A stretch of 64,000 bases of DNA from SVTX01 sp045632305 (GCA_045632305.1 JAZQWL010000010.1:68911-132910); one strand, 5' to 3'; numbered from the stretch's first letter, positions 52,390-61,346 are shown. Notes: a model not told the origin generated them from the sequence alone. Numbers and translations are program-made.

Positions 52390-53298
52390 ATGAAAACCCA
52401 TAAAAATATTTTGATTGCATTTATATTGAATTTCGCATTTTCGATCTTCGAATTTTTCGGCGGAGTTTTCACGGGAAGCGTTGCCATTACCTCTGATGCA
52501 GTTCACGATCTCGGAGATGCTATGAGTATTGGTATGTCGTTCTTTCTCGAAAAAAAGAGCAAGCGTCAGCCCGACGAAAAATACACCTATGGATACACGA
52601 GATTTTCGGTGCTCGGCGGGGTAATAACCACCTTTATTCTTCTTATCGGTTCTGCCGCGGTTATTTATAATGCAGTGCATAGAATTTTCAACCCCGTCGA
52701 AATTAATTATAACGGAATGATAATTTTTGCGATCGTGGGGGTTTGTGTTAACCTGGCGGCGGCATTCTTTACACATGGAGGGGATTCGTTTAATCAAAAG
52801 GCCGTGAATCTTCACATGATCGAGGACGTTCTCGGTTGGGTGGTCGTTCTTGTGGGCGCGATCGTTATGCGCTTTACCGACTTCTATCTTATTGACCCTA
52901 TTATGTCGATTGGAGTGGCAACCTTTATTCTTGTGAGCGCGATAGGGAACCTTAAGACCGCTCTTGATATTTTCCTTGAAAAGAATCCTATGAGCCGTGA
53001 GATCAAGGAGATCAAGGAGCATATAACCCGTATTGAGGGCGTGCTCGGTGTTCATCATATTCATATCCGTTCGACTGACGGATATAACGTTTTTGCGAGC
53101 ATGCACGTTGTTGTAAACGGTGATCACAAGGAGATTAAAGCGAAAATTCGCGAGGAGCTTTCCAAGCACGGAATCTGTCATGCTACCCTTGAGCTTGAAG
53201 ACGAGGGTGAGGAGTGCGGAGCGGAGTTCTGTCATCTTGAATTTGAGGAGAGCGCGGGACATCACCATCACCACCATCACCACCATCATCACCATTAA
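52390..53298 (+). CDS. Cation diffusion facilitator with a natural twelve-histidine tail
   Basis: A 302-aa divalent-cation/proton antiporter of the CDF family, cytoplasmic membrane, six segments expected. The transport site in segment II is DAVHD, and the second site in segment V lies in HMIEDVLGW. The C-terminal cytoplasmic domain is intact (HHIHIRSTDGY). The protein ends in twelve consecutive histidines encoded by mixed CAC/CAT codons. This favours Zn, Ni or Co export. The start follows GGAGGAAACG. Confidence 0.9.
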   Translation: MKTHKNILIAFILNFAFSIFEFFGGVFTGSVAITSDAVHDLGDAMSIGMSFFLEKKSKRQPDEKYTYGYTRFSVLGGVITTFILLIGSAAVIYNAVHRIFNPVEINYNGMIIFAIVGVCVNLAAAFFTHGGDSFNQKAVNLHMIEDVLGWVVVLVGAIVMRFTDFYLIDPIMSIGVATFILVSAIGNLKTALDIFLEKNPMSREIKEIKEHITRIEGVLGVHHIHIRSTDGYNVFASMHVVVNGDHKEIKAKIREELSKHGICHATLELEDEGEECGAEFCHLEFEESAGHHHHHHHHHHHH

Positions 53299-53310
53299 TT
53301 AAATGGGGTA

Positions 53311-53339
53311 TTGCCTTTTCGTATAATTTATGCTATAAT
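53311..53339 (+). promoter_or_regulatory. Promoter of the AIM24-like gene
   Basis: TTGCCT (53311-53316) and TATAAT (53334-53339) with 17-base spacing. Confidence 0.7.
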
Positions 53340-53373
53340 ATGGTAAAGATCATACGTCTATAAGGAGGTATTT

Positions 53374-54099
53374 ATGATTAAATATGATATAGAGGGAGGA
53401 AATCTTCCCGTTCTTATATGCTACCCCGAGGTTGGACAGACGCTTTGCACACAGACGGGCGCGATGAGCTGGATGAGCCCCAACATGCAGATGCAAACTA
53501 ATTCTGGCGGCGGCGTTAAGAAGGTCTTTGGCAGACTTTTCTCGGGTGAATCGCTCTTTATGAATGAGTATACCCCCATAGGAAGCACGGGCACGATAGC
53601 GTTCGCTTCGAGCTTTCCCGGTTCGATCCTTCCGTATCACGTAACTCCCGGCAGGGGAATAATCGTGCAGAAGCGCGGCTTTCTCGCTATGGAGAAAGGG
53701 CTCGACGTTTCGGTATATTTTCAGAAAAAGTTCCGTGGTGGATTTTTTGGCGGCGAGGGCTTCATTATGCAGAAAATTTCAGGTGATGGCCTTGTGTTCC
53801 TTGAAATTGACGGATACTGCAAGGAATATACCCTTGAAGCGGGACAGAGCATTATCATGAATACGGGATATCTTGCGGCTATGAGTGATACATGCACCAT
53901 GGACGTTGAAATGGTAAGGGGTGTTAAGAATATATTCCTCGGCGGTGAGGGATTGTTCAACACGCGTGTTACGGGTCCCGGTAAGGTATATATTCAGTCC
54001 ATGCCTATTTCGAATACCGCAGCGGCGATCGCGCCTTACATACAGATCGAAACAAACAATGATAACAACGGCGGAGGCGGATTTACGATTCGCTTGTAA
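53374..54099 (+). CDS. AIM24/TIGR00266 family protein
   Basis: A 241-aa beta-rich protein with repeated GG(E/S)GF-like turns (GGFFGGEGFIMQK and FLGGEGLFNTRV), matching the AIM24/TIGR00266 family. The function in bacteria is not established. It is rich in Gly and has no signal peptide. AAGGAGG precedes the start. It stands alone between the CDF gene and a strong terminator. Confidence 0.88.
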   Translation: MIKYDIEGGNLPVLICYPEVGQTLCTQTGAMSWMSPNMQMQTNSGGGVKKVFGRLFSGESLFMNEYTPIGSTGTIAFASSFPGSILPYHVTPGRGIIVQKRGFLAMEKGLDVSVYFQKKFRGGFFGGEGFIMQKISGDGLVFLEIDGYCKEYTLEAGQSIIMNTGYLAAMSDTCTMDVEMVRGVKNIFLGGEGLFNTRVTGPGKVYIQSMPISNTAAAIAPYIQIETNNDNNGGGGFTIRL

Positions 54100-54103
54100 T
54101 ATG

Positions 54104-54142
54104 AAAAGCACCGAGAAGAAACTTCTCGGTGCTTTCTGTTTT
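54104..54142. terminator. Terminator between AIM24-like gene and recG
   Basis: AAAGCACCGAGAAG (54105-54118) and CTTCTCGGTGCTTT (54122-54135), a perfect 14-bp stem, lies between converging genes. Confidence 0.92.
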
Positions 54143-56306
54143 AGCTTATAATATCGGATTGCAGAGTGAACATTTTCTGAATATCGTCAAGCAAGGGCTT
54201 GTGATCGTCAAGATTTTCATTTTTGATGAATTCTCTCGCGGCGGCGAACGCCTCTTCCATAAGAGATGCGTCCTCGCACATATCGGCAAGCTTGAAGTAC
54301 ATATCGCCGCTCTGTCTGATCTCTCGGCTTGTGGAGAGGCAGAGAAAGTCGCCGGGGCCTCGCTGCTTCAAGTCCTCCTCGGCAATCTCAAAGCCGTTGT
54401 AGGAACGCGTCATGGTTTCAAGGCGCGCTCTTGAATTCTCGGAGAGCTGGGCTTTGGATTTAGTTCCCGCAACCAAGATGCAATATGATTTTTTGCTTCC
54501 TCTTCCAACTCGACCGCGAAGCTGATGTAACTGAGAAAGACCGAATCTTTCGGCGTTTTCTACTATCATGAGCGTGGCATTAGGCACGTTCACGCCGACC
54601 TCGATAACGGTTGTGGAAACGAGAACGTCAATATTGCCTCGGGCAAAATTGTTCATAACGGTATCCTTTTCGGCTGTTTTGAGCTTACCGTGAACAAAGC
54701 CGATACGGAGATTTTGTAGTCGTGCCGCAAGCTCGTCCGCATATTGAACTGCCGCCTTGAGCGGAGGGGCGCTTGGTTTTTCAATATAGTCAAGTGAGGA
54801 GAGAGGAATTCCCGAAAGGTCGATTTCGTCGTCCTCAAGCTCCTTTTCTTCAACTGCAGGGCAAACGATATAAACCTGCGAGCCCTCGGATACCTGCTTT
54901 TCGATAAATGCATCAAGTCGGGAGCGGTAGCTCTCGTCAACGAGGAAGGTGTCAACCTTCTGTCTGCCTACGGGCATCTCGGTAATTTTTGAAAGATTGA
55001 GATCGCCGTACATAACGAGCGCAAGTGAGCGTGGAATAGGCGTCGCGCTCATAACGAGCATGTGGGAGTGGCGACTCTTTTTTGAGAGAGTAGCGCGCTG
55101 ATTTACGCCGAAGCGATGCTGCTCGTCAATTACAGTAAGCGCGGGGGAGAAAAACTCCACCTTCTCCGAAATGAGCGCCTGCGTGCCGATCACAATATCG
55201 ATACGCTCGTCGGGATCAACGCTTGAAAGCATTGCCTGAACTCTTGCCTTCTTTGCGGGGGTAAGTGAGCCCACAAGGAGCGCACACTTGATTCCAAGCG
55301 CCTCAAACATGGGGGCGAGGTCTGCGTAGTGCTGTGTCGCGAGAATTTCGGTGGGTGCCATAAGCGCCGCCTGACCGCCGTTCTTGACGGCAATATACAT
55401 AGCCGCGGCGGCTACGACCGTTTTACCGCATCCAACGTCACCGATAACGATACGGCTCATGGGAATATCGTTCTTCATATCGCGAGCGATGTCAGAGATC
55501 GCGTTTGTCTGACCGTCTGTCAGCTTGTACGGCAAAAGGGAAAGCAAGGGTGAGACGTCGGAGTCGGGGCATTTTTTTGCCGTACCCTCGCGAGTGACTT
55601 TTTTTGCCGAGATCGCCATACCCGTGGCAAATTTGAAGAATTCGTCGAATATAAGGCGGCGCTTGGCTTCGGACAGTGATTTTATATCGGTTGGCTTGTG
55701 TATCTGATTTATTGCAAATGAAATGTCGCAAAGACCGTGCCCGTCGAGAATATCGCGGGGCATACAATCGGGAATATTGTTTTCCACAAGTGAGAGCGCG
55801 GAGTCGACATGGGACGCGATCTGCTTTTGCGAAAGTCCGTCGGTGAGCGGGTAAATAGGTGCAAATGGGGGGAGGGGCTTGTCCTCGAAATACGGCTCTG
55901 CTACGGGGGAGCTCATTTCGTAATTTTTGCCTACTTTCTCAACCCTACCGAAAAAGCGGAAGGTTGAGCCGATGGGGAACGTGCTCTTGAGATAATCCTG
56001 ATTGAAATACGTAATTTCGCACACACCAGATTCGTCGAACGCGCGGAATTTAAGGAGCGACATGCCGCGTCGAATGAGATGAACTCTTGGTGCAGTTGCA
56101 ACCGTAAGAATTACTGCGCTTTTGAGGTCGGGGGACGCCTCGCAGAGCAGGGAGATGTGTGAGCGGTTTTCGTAAGCTCTCGGGAAAAAGTAGATAAGAT
56201 CGCGCAGATTTTCAACGCCGAGGCGGTTGTACGCCGTCCTCTTTACTTTTCCGACGCCGTTGATAGAGCCGATAGGATATTTTGAAAGATCGTTTAATTT
56301 TTCCAT
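54141..56306 (-). CDS. recG: ATP-dependent DNA helicase RecG
   Basis: Remodels stalled forks and branched DNA. The N-terminal wedge/OB domain (about residues 1-230) is followed by SF2 motifs: GDVGCGKT (motif I), DEQH (motif II), SATPIPR (motif III) and QLRGRVGRG (motif VI). It is 721 aa, slightly longer than the usual 680-700. The gene follows the tyrosine-recombinase gene by nine bases. Confidence 0.97.
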   Translation of the reverse strand: MEKLNDLSKYPIGSINGVGKVKRTAYNRLGVENLRDLIYFFPRAYENRSHISLLCEASPDLKSAVILTVATAPRVHLIRRGMSLLKFRAFDESGVCEITYFNQDYLKSTFPIGSTFRFFGRVEKVGKNYEMSSPVAEPYFEDKPLPPFAPIYPLTDGLSQKQIASHVDSALSLVENNIPDCMPRDILDGHGLCDISFAINQIHKPTDIKSLSEAKRRLIFDEFFKFATGMAISAKKVTREGTAKKCPDSDVSPLLSLLPYKLTDGQTNAISDIARDMKNDIPMSRIVIGDVGCGKTVVAAAAMYIAVKNGGQAALMAPTEILATQHYADLAPMFEALGIKCALLVGSLTPAKKARVQAMLSSVDPDERIDIVIGTQALISEKVEFFSPALTVIDEQHRFGVNQRATLSKKSRHSHMLVMSATPIPRSLALVMYGDLNLSKITEMPVGRQKVDTFLVDESYRSRLDAFIEKQVSEGSQVYIVCPAVEEKELEDDEIDLSGIPLSSLDYIEKPSAPPLKAAVQYADELAARLQNLRIGFVHGKLKTAEKDTVMNNFARGNIDVLVSTTVIEVGVNVPNATLMIVENAERFGLSQLHQLRGRVGRGSKKSYCILVAGTKSKAQLSENSRARLETMTRSYNGFEIAEEDLKQRGPGDFLCLSTSREIRQSGDMYFKLADMCEDASLMEEAFAAAREFIKNENLDDHKPLLDDIQKMFTLQSDIIS

Positions 56307-56315
56307 GGCTCCTCC

Positions 56316-57347
56316 TTAAGCATCGTCCTTTGTTACGTCTGCCCGTGTTTTGTTAATATTAGCGAGCGGGTTTTGTGACATAGCGTTCATCATCTGTTTA
56401 TCGTTTACGTGGGTATATATCTGCGTTGTGGAAAGCTGCTCGTGTCCGAGGATATCTTTAAGTACACGGATATCCACGTTGCCCGTCTGGTACATAAGAG
56501 TCGCGGCGGTATGGCGTAGCTTATGAACGGAATAGTTTTTTGAGCCGAGCCCCGACATGTCAAGGTATTTATATACCATTGCCTGTACCATCTTGTCGCT
56601 GATACGCTTGTCGCGATTACTTAAGAACAAAGCTCTGTCATTGATGCCCTTGTATTTTTCGGTCATTCGTACGTTCTCTATATATTCGTAAAGCACTGCC
56701 TTACAGGCGTCATTGAGGTAAATTATGCGCTCCTTTGCGCCTTTACCTACAACGCGCACGTGCTCGTAATTGTTTTCAATATCCGTAATGTTTATCCCCA
56801 CAAGCTCGGAAAGTCGCATGCCGCAGTTGAGAAAAAGGGTTATGATACAAAGATCGCGCAGACGGGTTTTCGAGCTTACGTCGTTTCTTACCGTATCGAT
56901 GAGCGTGAGCGCCTCGTCAAGCGAAAGAAACTTCGGGAGTGTCTTCTTGGGCTTCGGAGCTTCAATATTCGCCGCAGGGTTTTCGTCAAGATAGCCGCGT
57001 TTGAAGGTCATGAATTTGAATAGCCCCTTTATTGCCGAGAGCTTTCTCGCTCTGGACGCCCACATATTGTCGCGCACGTTTCCCGCGTAGAGAAGAAAAT
57101 CGTATATATGCTCGGTTGTGATGCCTCTTATGTAGTCGACGTTGACCGAGAGAATGGAGATTTCGGAAAATTCCTCCGACTCGGGAGATATTCCTTTATC
57201 CTTGGCTATCATGTATCTGAAAAACGTGCGAAGGTCGAGAAGATATTCGTCAACCGTCTTCTTTGAACAGTTCTGTATTGCGGATTTGTATGCCGCAAAT
57301 TCGCGTATTATTGGCGGAAATTCCGATATATCAACAGAATAGGGCAT
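56316..57347 (-). CDS. Tyrosine recombinase of the XerC/XerD type
   Basis: A 343-aa site-specific recombinase. The N-terminal SAM-like DNA-binding domain is followed by the catalytic domain with R in NCGMRLSEL, H-x-x-R in HKLRHTAATL, a later His in LGHEQLST and the nucleophile Tyr in TQIYTHV. It is longer than typical XerD (about 300), with an extended N-terminus. ATG 57347 follows TAAGGAGG. It is in one operon with recG, which fits chromosome maintenance rather than a mobile element; no dif site is seen. Confidence 0.9.
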   Translation of the reverse strand: MPYSVDISEFPPIIREFAAYKSAIQNCSKKTVDEYLLDLRTFFRYMIAKDKGISPESEEFSEISILSVNVDYIRGITTEHIYDFLLYAGNVRDNMWASRARKLSAIKGLFKFMTFKRGYLDENPAANIEAPKPKKTLPKFLSLDEALTLIDTVRNDVSSKTRLRDLCIITLFLNCGMRLSELVGINITDIENNYEHVRVVGKGAKERIIYLNDACKAVLYEYIENVRMTEKYKGINDRALFLSNRDKRISDKMVQAMVYKYLDMSGLGSKNYSVHKLRHTAATLMYQTGNVDIRVLKDILGHEQLSTTQIYTHVNDKQMMNAMSQNPLANINKTRADVTKDDA

Positions 57348-57384
57348 TACTGCCTCCTTATTATACAAAATTTTTATCAATTAC

Positions 57385-57414
57385 ATTATACTATAAATAA
57401 TGTATATTTGTCAA
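57385..57414 (-). promoter_or_regulatory. Promoter of the recombinase-recG operon
   Basis: On the minus strand TTGACA (57409-57414) and TATAAT (57385-57390) with 18-base spacing. Confidence 0.75.
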
Positions 57415-57442
57415 GATATTGCAATTTTTTCGGTAAAATCTC

Positions 57443-57471
57443 TTGCAAATGCCAATATACTGTGCTATAAT
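57443..57471 (+). promoter_or_regulatory. Promoter of the two-TM protein gene
   Basis: TTGCAA (57443-57448) and TATAAT (57466-57471) with 17-base spacing. A perfect 12-bp palindrome, CCGACGCGTCGG (57498-57509), follows in the leader. Confidence 0.7.
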
Positions 57472-57528
57472 ATAAAGTAAGATAGTATGTTTTCAGCCGA
57501 CGCGTCGGCAAGAAAGGAAATTAAAATA

Positions 57529-58197
57529 ATGGATATGAATAACGTAAAGAAGAAATTGCCCCTTATATTTTTGATCATAGGCGGTTTGCTCATTCTCGGA
57601 GGCGTGCTTATGCTTATCTTCGGAGCGGGCGATAGCTTCGGATTTCTCAAGGTAATGTTTATTATAACGAGCATCGTTATGATTCTGCTCGGTTGCACTT
57701 GCATTTATTTTGTAAGCACGATCACAACGAAGGCGACTCCCAACTTTTTCCTGTATGAGACGGGCACGAAGAACAATATGCCCATCGAGGAGCTTGAATT
57801 TGATCACGTAAACAGAAAGATGACTTATTTTATGTCCCACGTTGCAAAGAATGCGCGTGAGGTTTGGGAGAGAGATGTCGTTGGCTCTGAAAACGAGATT
57901 TTCGGCGACGAGAATCAGTTCCGTCCTCTTGCTGCTTACAAGGTTCTTTTCGACCTCTCCGACCGCGGTAATGACGCTGTTTGGGCGCTCTATCTTAACG
58001 CGAGCGACGACATCATAGTTTCCATCGTTGATGCGCTTGCGCTTGGCGGTGACATTGAGCTTGGTAAGGCGATAAGACATCTTCACAAGACGGCTGAGGG
58101 TGATGCGGAGAAGACACAGAAGTTCCTTTCCGACAACAAGGTCTATATCCAGAAGAAGATGGTAAAGTACGTAAAGGCAAATATCGAAAAATTCTAA
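57529..58197 (+). CDS. Two-TM membrane protein with cytoplasmic domain, unknown function
   Basis: A 222-aa protein. Two hydrophobic segments (about residues 10-32 and 42-65) form a hairpin, followed by a soluble helical domain (from about residue 80) with LDFDHV-like and FDLSDRGNDAVWALYL segments. I do not recognise a family. ATG 57529 follows AAAGGA; an upstream in-frame ATG overlaps the 12-bp palindrome and is unlikely. It lies 33 bases before an HprK-like gene and may form a pair with it. Confidence 0.68.
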   Translation: MDMNNVKKKLPLIFLIIGGLLILGGVLMLIFGAGDSFGFLKVMFIITSIVMILLGCTCIYFVSTITTKATPNFFLYETGTKNNMPIEELEFDHVNRKMTYFMSHVAKNAREVWERDVVGSENEIFGDENQFRPLAAYKVLFDLSDRGNDAVWALYLNASDDIIVSIVDALALGGDIELGKAIRHLHKTAEGDAEKTQKFLSDNKVYIQKKMVKYVKANIEKF

Positions 58198-58230
58198 TTT
58201 AAAGTTTTAATTCTTGGAAAGGAGGAGCGT

Positions 58231-58932
58231 ATGTTTAAGATAAAGATGGCGGGCGAAGTAATCGAGATCGACAATATCCACAGTTACATAAAAGAATACT
58301 GCCGTGAGTATCTTTGCGACGATGCTCCCGCCTTCAGAGTTAAGACAACTGTTGATGAGATAAAATCCTATCTTGCCACTCGAGGTATCGAGAGCATAGA
58401 CGATGCGACCGCAGAGAGAATTCTTGTTTATAAGAAGATCGCGGCAAAGCTTGCTGAACGCGGAATGTTTCTCCTTCATTCCGGCGTTATCTCATACAAG
58501 GGAAAGGGAATTGCATTCGTGGCGAGCCGTGGAGTAGGAAAGACAACACACGCGATGCTCTGGAAGCATTCCTTCTGGGATGACGTGAAATTCGTTAACG
58601 GAGATAAGCCGATTGTGAAGTGTGAGAACGGTAAGTTTGTAGCTTACACCTCACCGTGGAAGGGCAAGGAGGGACTTGGTGAGATCGAGTCCATCGAGCT
58701 TTCCGCTATCGTGTTTATCGAGCGCGGAGATAAGCCGTCCGTCAAGAGCATAGCTCCTCGAGATGCGGTGGCTTTGATCTCGAATCAGAGTATCGCGCCC
58801 GAGAGCAGAGTATATGACGGTGAATTTTCCGAAAACATCGCGGCAATGCTGAAATCCGTTCCGCTATATGCGGCAAAGGTCAATATGGATAAGGAATCCG
58901 CTGTTGCTGTAAGAGATTATATTTTCAAGTAA
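58231..58932 (+). CDS. HprK-like P-loop protein
   Basis: A 233-aa protein. The P-loop ASRGVGKTTHAMLW lies near residue 95 and is preceded by FLLHSGVISYKGKGIAFV. This resembles the HPr-kinase/PEP-carboxykinase-like fold found in peptide-maturation and unknown-function loci. No HPr or adjacent phosphotransfer gene is present. It starts after GGAGGAG and follows the two-TM gene by 33 bases. A terminator follows it. Confidence 0.72.
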   Translation: MFKIKMAGEVIEIDNIHSYIKEYCREYLCDDAPAFRVKTTVDEIKSYLATRGIESIDDATAERILVYKKIAAKLAERGMFLLHSGVISYKGKGIAFVASRGVGKTTHAMLWKHSFWDDVKFVNGDKPIVKCENGKFVAYTSPWKGKEGLGEIESIELSAIVFIERGDKPSVKSIAPRDAVALISNQSIAPESRVYDGEFSENIAAMLKSVPLYAAKVNMDKESAVAVRDYIFK

Positions 58933-58933
58933 A

Positions 58934-58966
58934 AAGAAGCGAGCATCAGGTGATGCTCGCTTTTTG
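58934..58966. terminator. Terminator between HprK-like and LRR genes
   Basis: AAGCGAGCATCA (58937-58948) and TGATGCTCGCTT (58951-58962), a 12-bp perfect stem with a T run. Confidence 0.9.
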
Positions 58967-60001
58967 TTATTCGGGTTTGTAGTTGTAGTGGATTGTGGCG
59001 TCGGTTAAGGATTCGTTTGATTCTCCTATTGTAAGCGCTCCCCAATCTCCCTCTGTGCCGGCATAATATACGTCTGTAAGCTTGTCACAGAAATGGAATG
59101 CACATTCATTAATTAACGTTATGCTTTCGGGTATTACAACGCTTGAAAGATTGATGCAATCGAAAAATACCGAGAAGTTCAATGAAGTAAGTCCTTCCGG
59201 CAGAGCGATATGTGTAATTCCCGAAGAGGAAAACGCGTAATCATCGATTTTTGTTATGCCGTCGGGAAGGTTTATGCTCTGTAAATTATAGCATCCCGAA
59301 AACGCGCCCAGCTCAATGGTGTTTACCGTATCGGGAAGAACTATCTCGGTTACTTTTGCACATTCTGAAAACGAGTAGGATGCGATAACCGATATATTCT
59401 TAGGCAGAGTAATTGAAGTTGCGTTCGCGCATCCGTGGAATGCGTAGTCCTCAATAGAGGTTACACTGTCGGGAATTTTGATTTCGGTAAATGATCCGCA
59501 CATTGAAAACGCGCCTCGCTGAATTGTGGTAACGCTCGAGGGAATGGTTACGTTTTCAAGTCTGATGCATTCTGAAAAAGTATCTTCACATATCGTAGTG
59601 ATGCCGTCAGGCAAATTTATCGTTTTAAGCTCGGGGCATTTTTTAAATGCGCCCTTCGATATTTTTGTGATGCTGTCGGGAAGGGTGACGTTTACAATGT
59701 ATCCCTTGTTTGCAAAGGCGTCCTCGCCGATTTCGGTTACGGGAACACCGTTATATTCTTCGGCAATGATTATATCCGCCATTACTCCCGAGCAATCGAC
59801 CGCGATGGCATACGTGCCGTCATCGGAGATCTCGTATACTATCTCGGGCTTAGTGCTTGCTTCGGGAAGAGTTGATGTCTCTTCGTTTTCTTCATTCTCT
59901 TCGGGTGTAAAGTTTCCGTCTTCTTTTTTTGACTTGCAGGAAACAAGGAGCATTGAGATAAGAGAAACAGTAAGCAGTATGATTAAGAACTTTTTAAACA
60001 T
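58967..60001 (-). CDS. Leucine-rich repeat lipoprotein (BspA/LRR_5-like)
   Basis: A 344-aa surface protein. The N-terminal signal ends in LLVSCKSK, a lipobox-like site with Cys about residue 22. An acidic linker rich in Glu and Thr follows (to about residue 55). About nine repeats of the LRR_5 type then follow (units such as LPDSITKISKGAFKKCPEL), typical of gut-bacterial BspA-like adhesins. The final part reads DVYYAGTEGDWGAL. Role: probably adhesion or surface interaction; the partner is unknown. Confidence 0.85.
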   Translation of the reverse strand: MFKKFLIILLTVSLISMLLVSCKSKKEDGNFTPEENEENEETSTLPEASTKPEIVYEISDDGTYAIAVDCSGVMADIIIAEEYNGVPVTEIGEDAFANKGYIVNVTLPDSITKISKGAFKKCPELKTINLPDGITTICEDTFSECIRLENVTIPSSVTTIQRGAFSMCGSFTEIKIPDSVTSIEDYAFHGCANATSITLPKNISVIASYSFSECAKVTEIVLPDTVNTIELGAFSGCYNLQSINLPDGITKIDDYAFSSSGITHIALPEGLTSLNFSVFFDCINLSSVVIPESITLINECAFHFCDKLTDVYYAGTEGDWGALTIGESNESLTDATIHYNYKPE

Positions 60002-60030
60002 CTTTGTCCTCCTGTGTGCTTGATAAAATC

Positions 60031-60059
60031 ATTATAGCATACGTTATGTAAAATTGCAA
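60031..60059 (-). promoter_or_regulatory. Promoter of the LRR lipoprotein gene
   Basis: On the minus strand TTGCAA (60054-60059) and TATAAT (60031-60036) with 17-base spacing. Confidence 0.75.
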
Positions 60060-60067
60060 GTCATAAA

Positions 60068-60099
60068 TAAAAAAGCCAACTCGAAACGGAGTTGGCTTG
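60068..60099 (-). terminator. Terminator after the carboxypeptidase gene
   Basis: AAGCCAACTC (60073-60082) and GAGTTGGCTT (60089-60098); the A run upstream gives the U run of the minus-strand transcript. Confidence 0.85.
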
Positions 60100-60104
60100 A
60101 TATC

Positions 60105-60156
60105 AATGCTTTCGGCGGGAGTTGAACCCCCGCCCTGCGATTTTACAATCTGCATT
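60105..60156 (-). other. Degenerate tRNA-like structure without a D-arm
   Basis: On the minus strand a closing stem AATGC/GCATT (60152-60156 with 60105-60109) encloses a GATT-gtaa-AATC hairpin and a T-arm-like hairpin, GGCGGG-loop GGTTCAACT-CCCGCC (60114-60134). The T-loop core GTTCAA is exact, but the loop has two extra G. No D-arm or 7-bp acceptor is found. It is more likely a tRNA remnant or chance mimic than a working tRNA. Confidence 0.35.
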
Positions 60157-60167
60157 ATGCGCTCTGT

Positions 60168-61346
60168 TTACATACAAAATGCCGATCTCATTATCCTGCC
60201 AAACAGATCTGTAACGGTGATACGCTCGACGGTGCTTTCCGATACAATATCGACCGAGCCGATTTTTTGACTGTTGAGGTAGAATTCGACCTCTCCGATC
60301 TTATCCCCCGTCTTGATCGGTGCGCTCACGGAGTCGGGCAGGGTGATCTTTGGCTCGATATATTTAATTTCGTTTTTCTTGACCGTTATGGCAAACGCAT
60401 CATGCTTGGCGTTTAAGGCGGGCACCTTGCCGCCCGCGACCCTGACGTTTTTGAATTCGCCCGCGCCGTAGGTGTAGGTCGCGAAATTTGAAAAGCCGTA
60501 GTCGAGAAGATTTGACGCGATATTATTTCGTACGTCACGATTCGGCGCGCCCATGACTACACAGATGAGGGAAAGTTCGTCGCGCTCGGCGGTAACCGAA
60601 ACGCAAAATCCCGCCTTGGCGGTGGAGCCCGTTTTAAGCCCCGTACAGCCCTTGTAAAATCTCACAAGTCGGTTTGTATTGGTAAGTCCGAATTCTCCGT
60701 TACGGATCGTATCCATCCACGTTGAGCTGTACTGTAAAATAAATTTGTGCTTTATAAGTGCGCGTGACATAAGCGCGATATCATACGCGCTTGTTTTGTG
60801 ATTTTCCACGGTATCGTCAAGCCCGTTGGTATTTTCAAAACGGGTGTTTTTCATGCCAAGCTCCTCCGCGCGCTTGTTCATCTGCGAAACGAAAGCCGCC
60901 TCGCTCCCCGCAATATGCTCGGCAAGAGCCACAGCCGCATCGTTTGCCGAGGAAATAATAACGCTTTTGAGCATATCCTCGACCGACATCTGCTCGCCCT
61001 CCTTGAGGAAAACCTGCGAGCCGCCCATACTTGCCGCGTGAGCAGATGCGGTAACGGTATCCGTCATTTTAATTCTGCCGTCCTCAATTGCCTCTGCAAC
61101 GAGGAGAAGAGTCATGATTTTTGTGACGGATGCGGGCGGGAGCGCCTCGTCCTTGTTCTTTTCGTAGATCACCGTGCCCGTATTGGCATCCATAAGCACC
61201 GCGCTTGTGCAATTAAAGTCCATTTCGGGAGATTCCGCCGCAGTTGGGTATGCTTGATTTTCCGTAGCTGATGCGTTAAATATAAGCGCACTCTGAACGA
61301 TAATTATAAATATCAAAAAAAGCGCCGCAAACCGATTTTTCTTCAT
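60168..61346 (-). CDS. D-alanyl-D-alanine carboxypeptidase (PBP5/DacF type)
   Basis: Trims the terminal D-Ala of peptidoglycan stem peptides. A signal peptide occupies residues 1-25. The serine motif is PASVTKIM (S-x-x-K), followed by SANDAA (S-x-N) and KTGSTAKAG (K-T-G). The C-terminal beta-domain anchors it at the membrane. It is 392 aa. ATG 61346 follows GGAGG by five bases; an upstream in-frame ATG is not needed. Family S11; in spore formers such enzymes also shape the cortex. Confidence 0.95.
   Translation of the reverse strand: MKKNRFAALFLIFIIIVQSALIFNASATENQAYPTAAESPEMDFNCTSAVLMDANTGTVIYEKNKDEALPPASVTKIMTLLLVAEAIEDGRIKMTDTVTASAHAASMGGSQVFLKEGEQMSVEDMLKSVIISSANDAAVALAEHIAGSEAAFVSQMNKRAEELGMKNTRFENTNGLDDTVENHKTSAYDIALMSRALIKHKFILQYSSTWMDTIRNGEFGLTNTNRLVRFYKGCTGLKTGSTAKAGFCVSVTAERDELSLICVVMGAPNRDVRNNIASNLLDYGFSNFATYTYGAGEFKNVRVAGGKVPALNAKHDAFAITVKKNEIKYIEPKITLPDSVSAPIKTGDKIGEVEFYLNSQKIGSVDIVSESTVERITVTDLFGRIMRSAFCM

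Noticed and set aside
52354..53295. Long open frame opposite the CDF gene
   Set aside because: It mirrors the real gene; the poly-His codons give an artificial Met/Val-rich start.
53260..53298. His12 tail as a cloning tag or contamination
   Set aside because: Mixed codons, continuous natural context on both sides, and histidine-rich ends are known in CDF exporters.
56316..57347. Recombinase as integrase of a mobile element
   Set aside because: It is in an operon with recG; no attachment repeats or phage genes are near.
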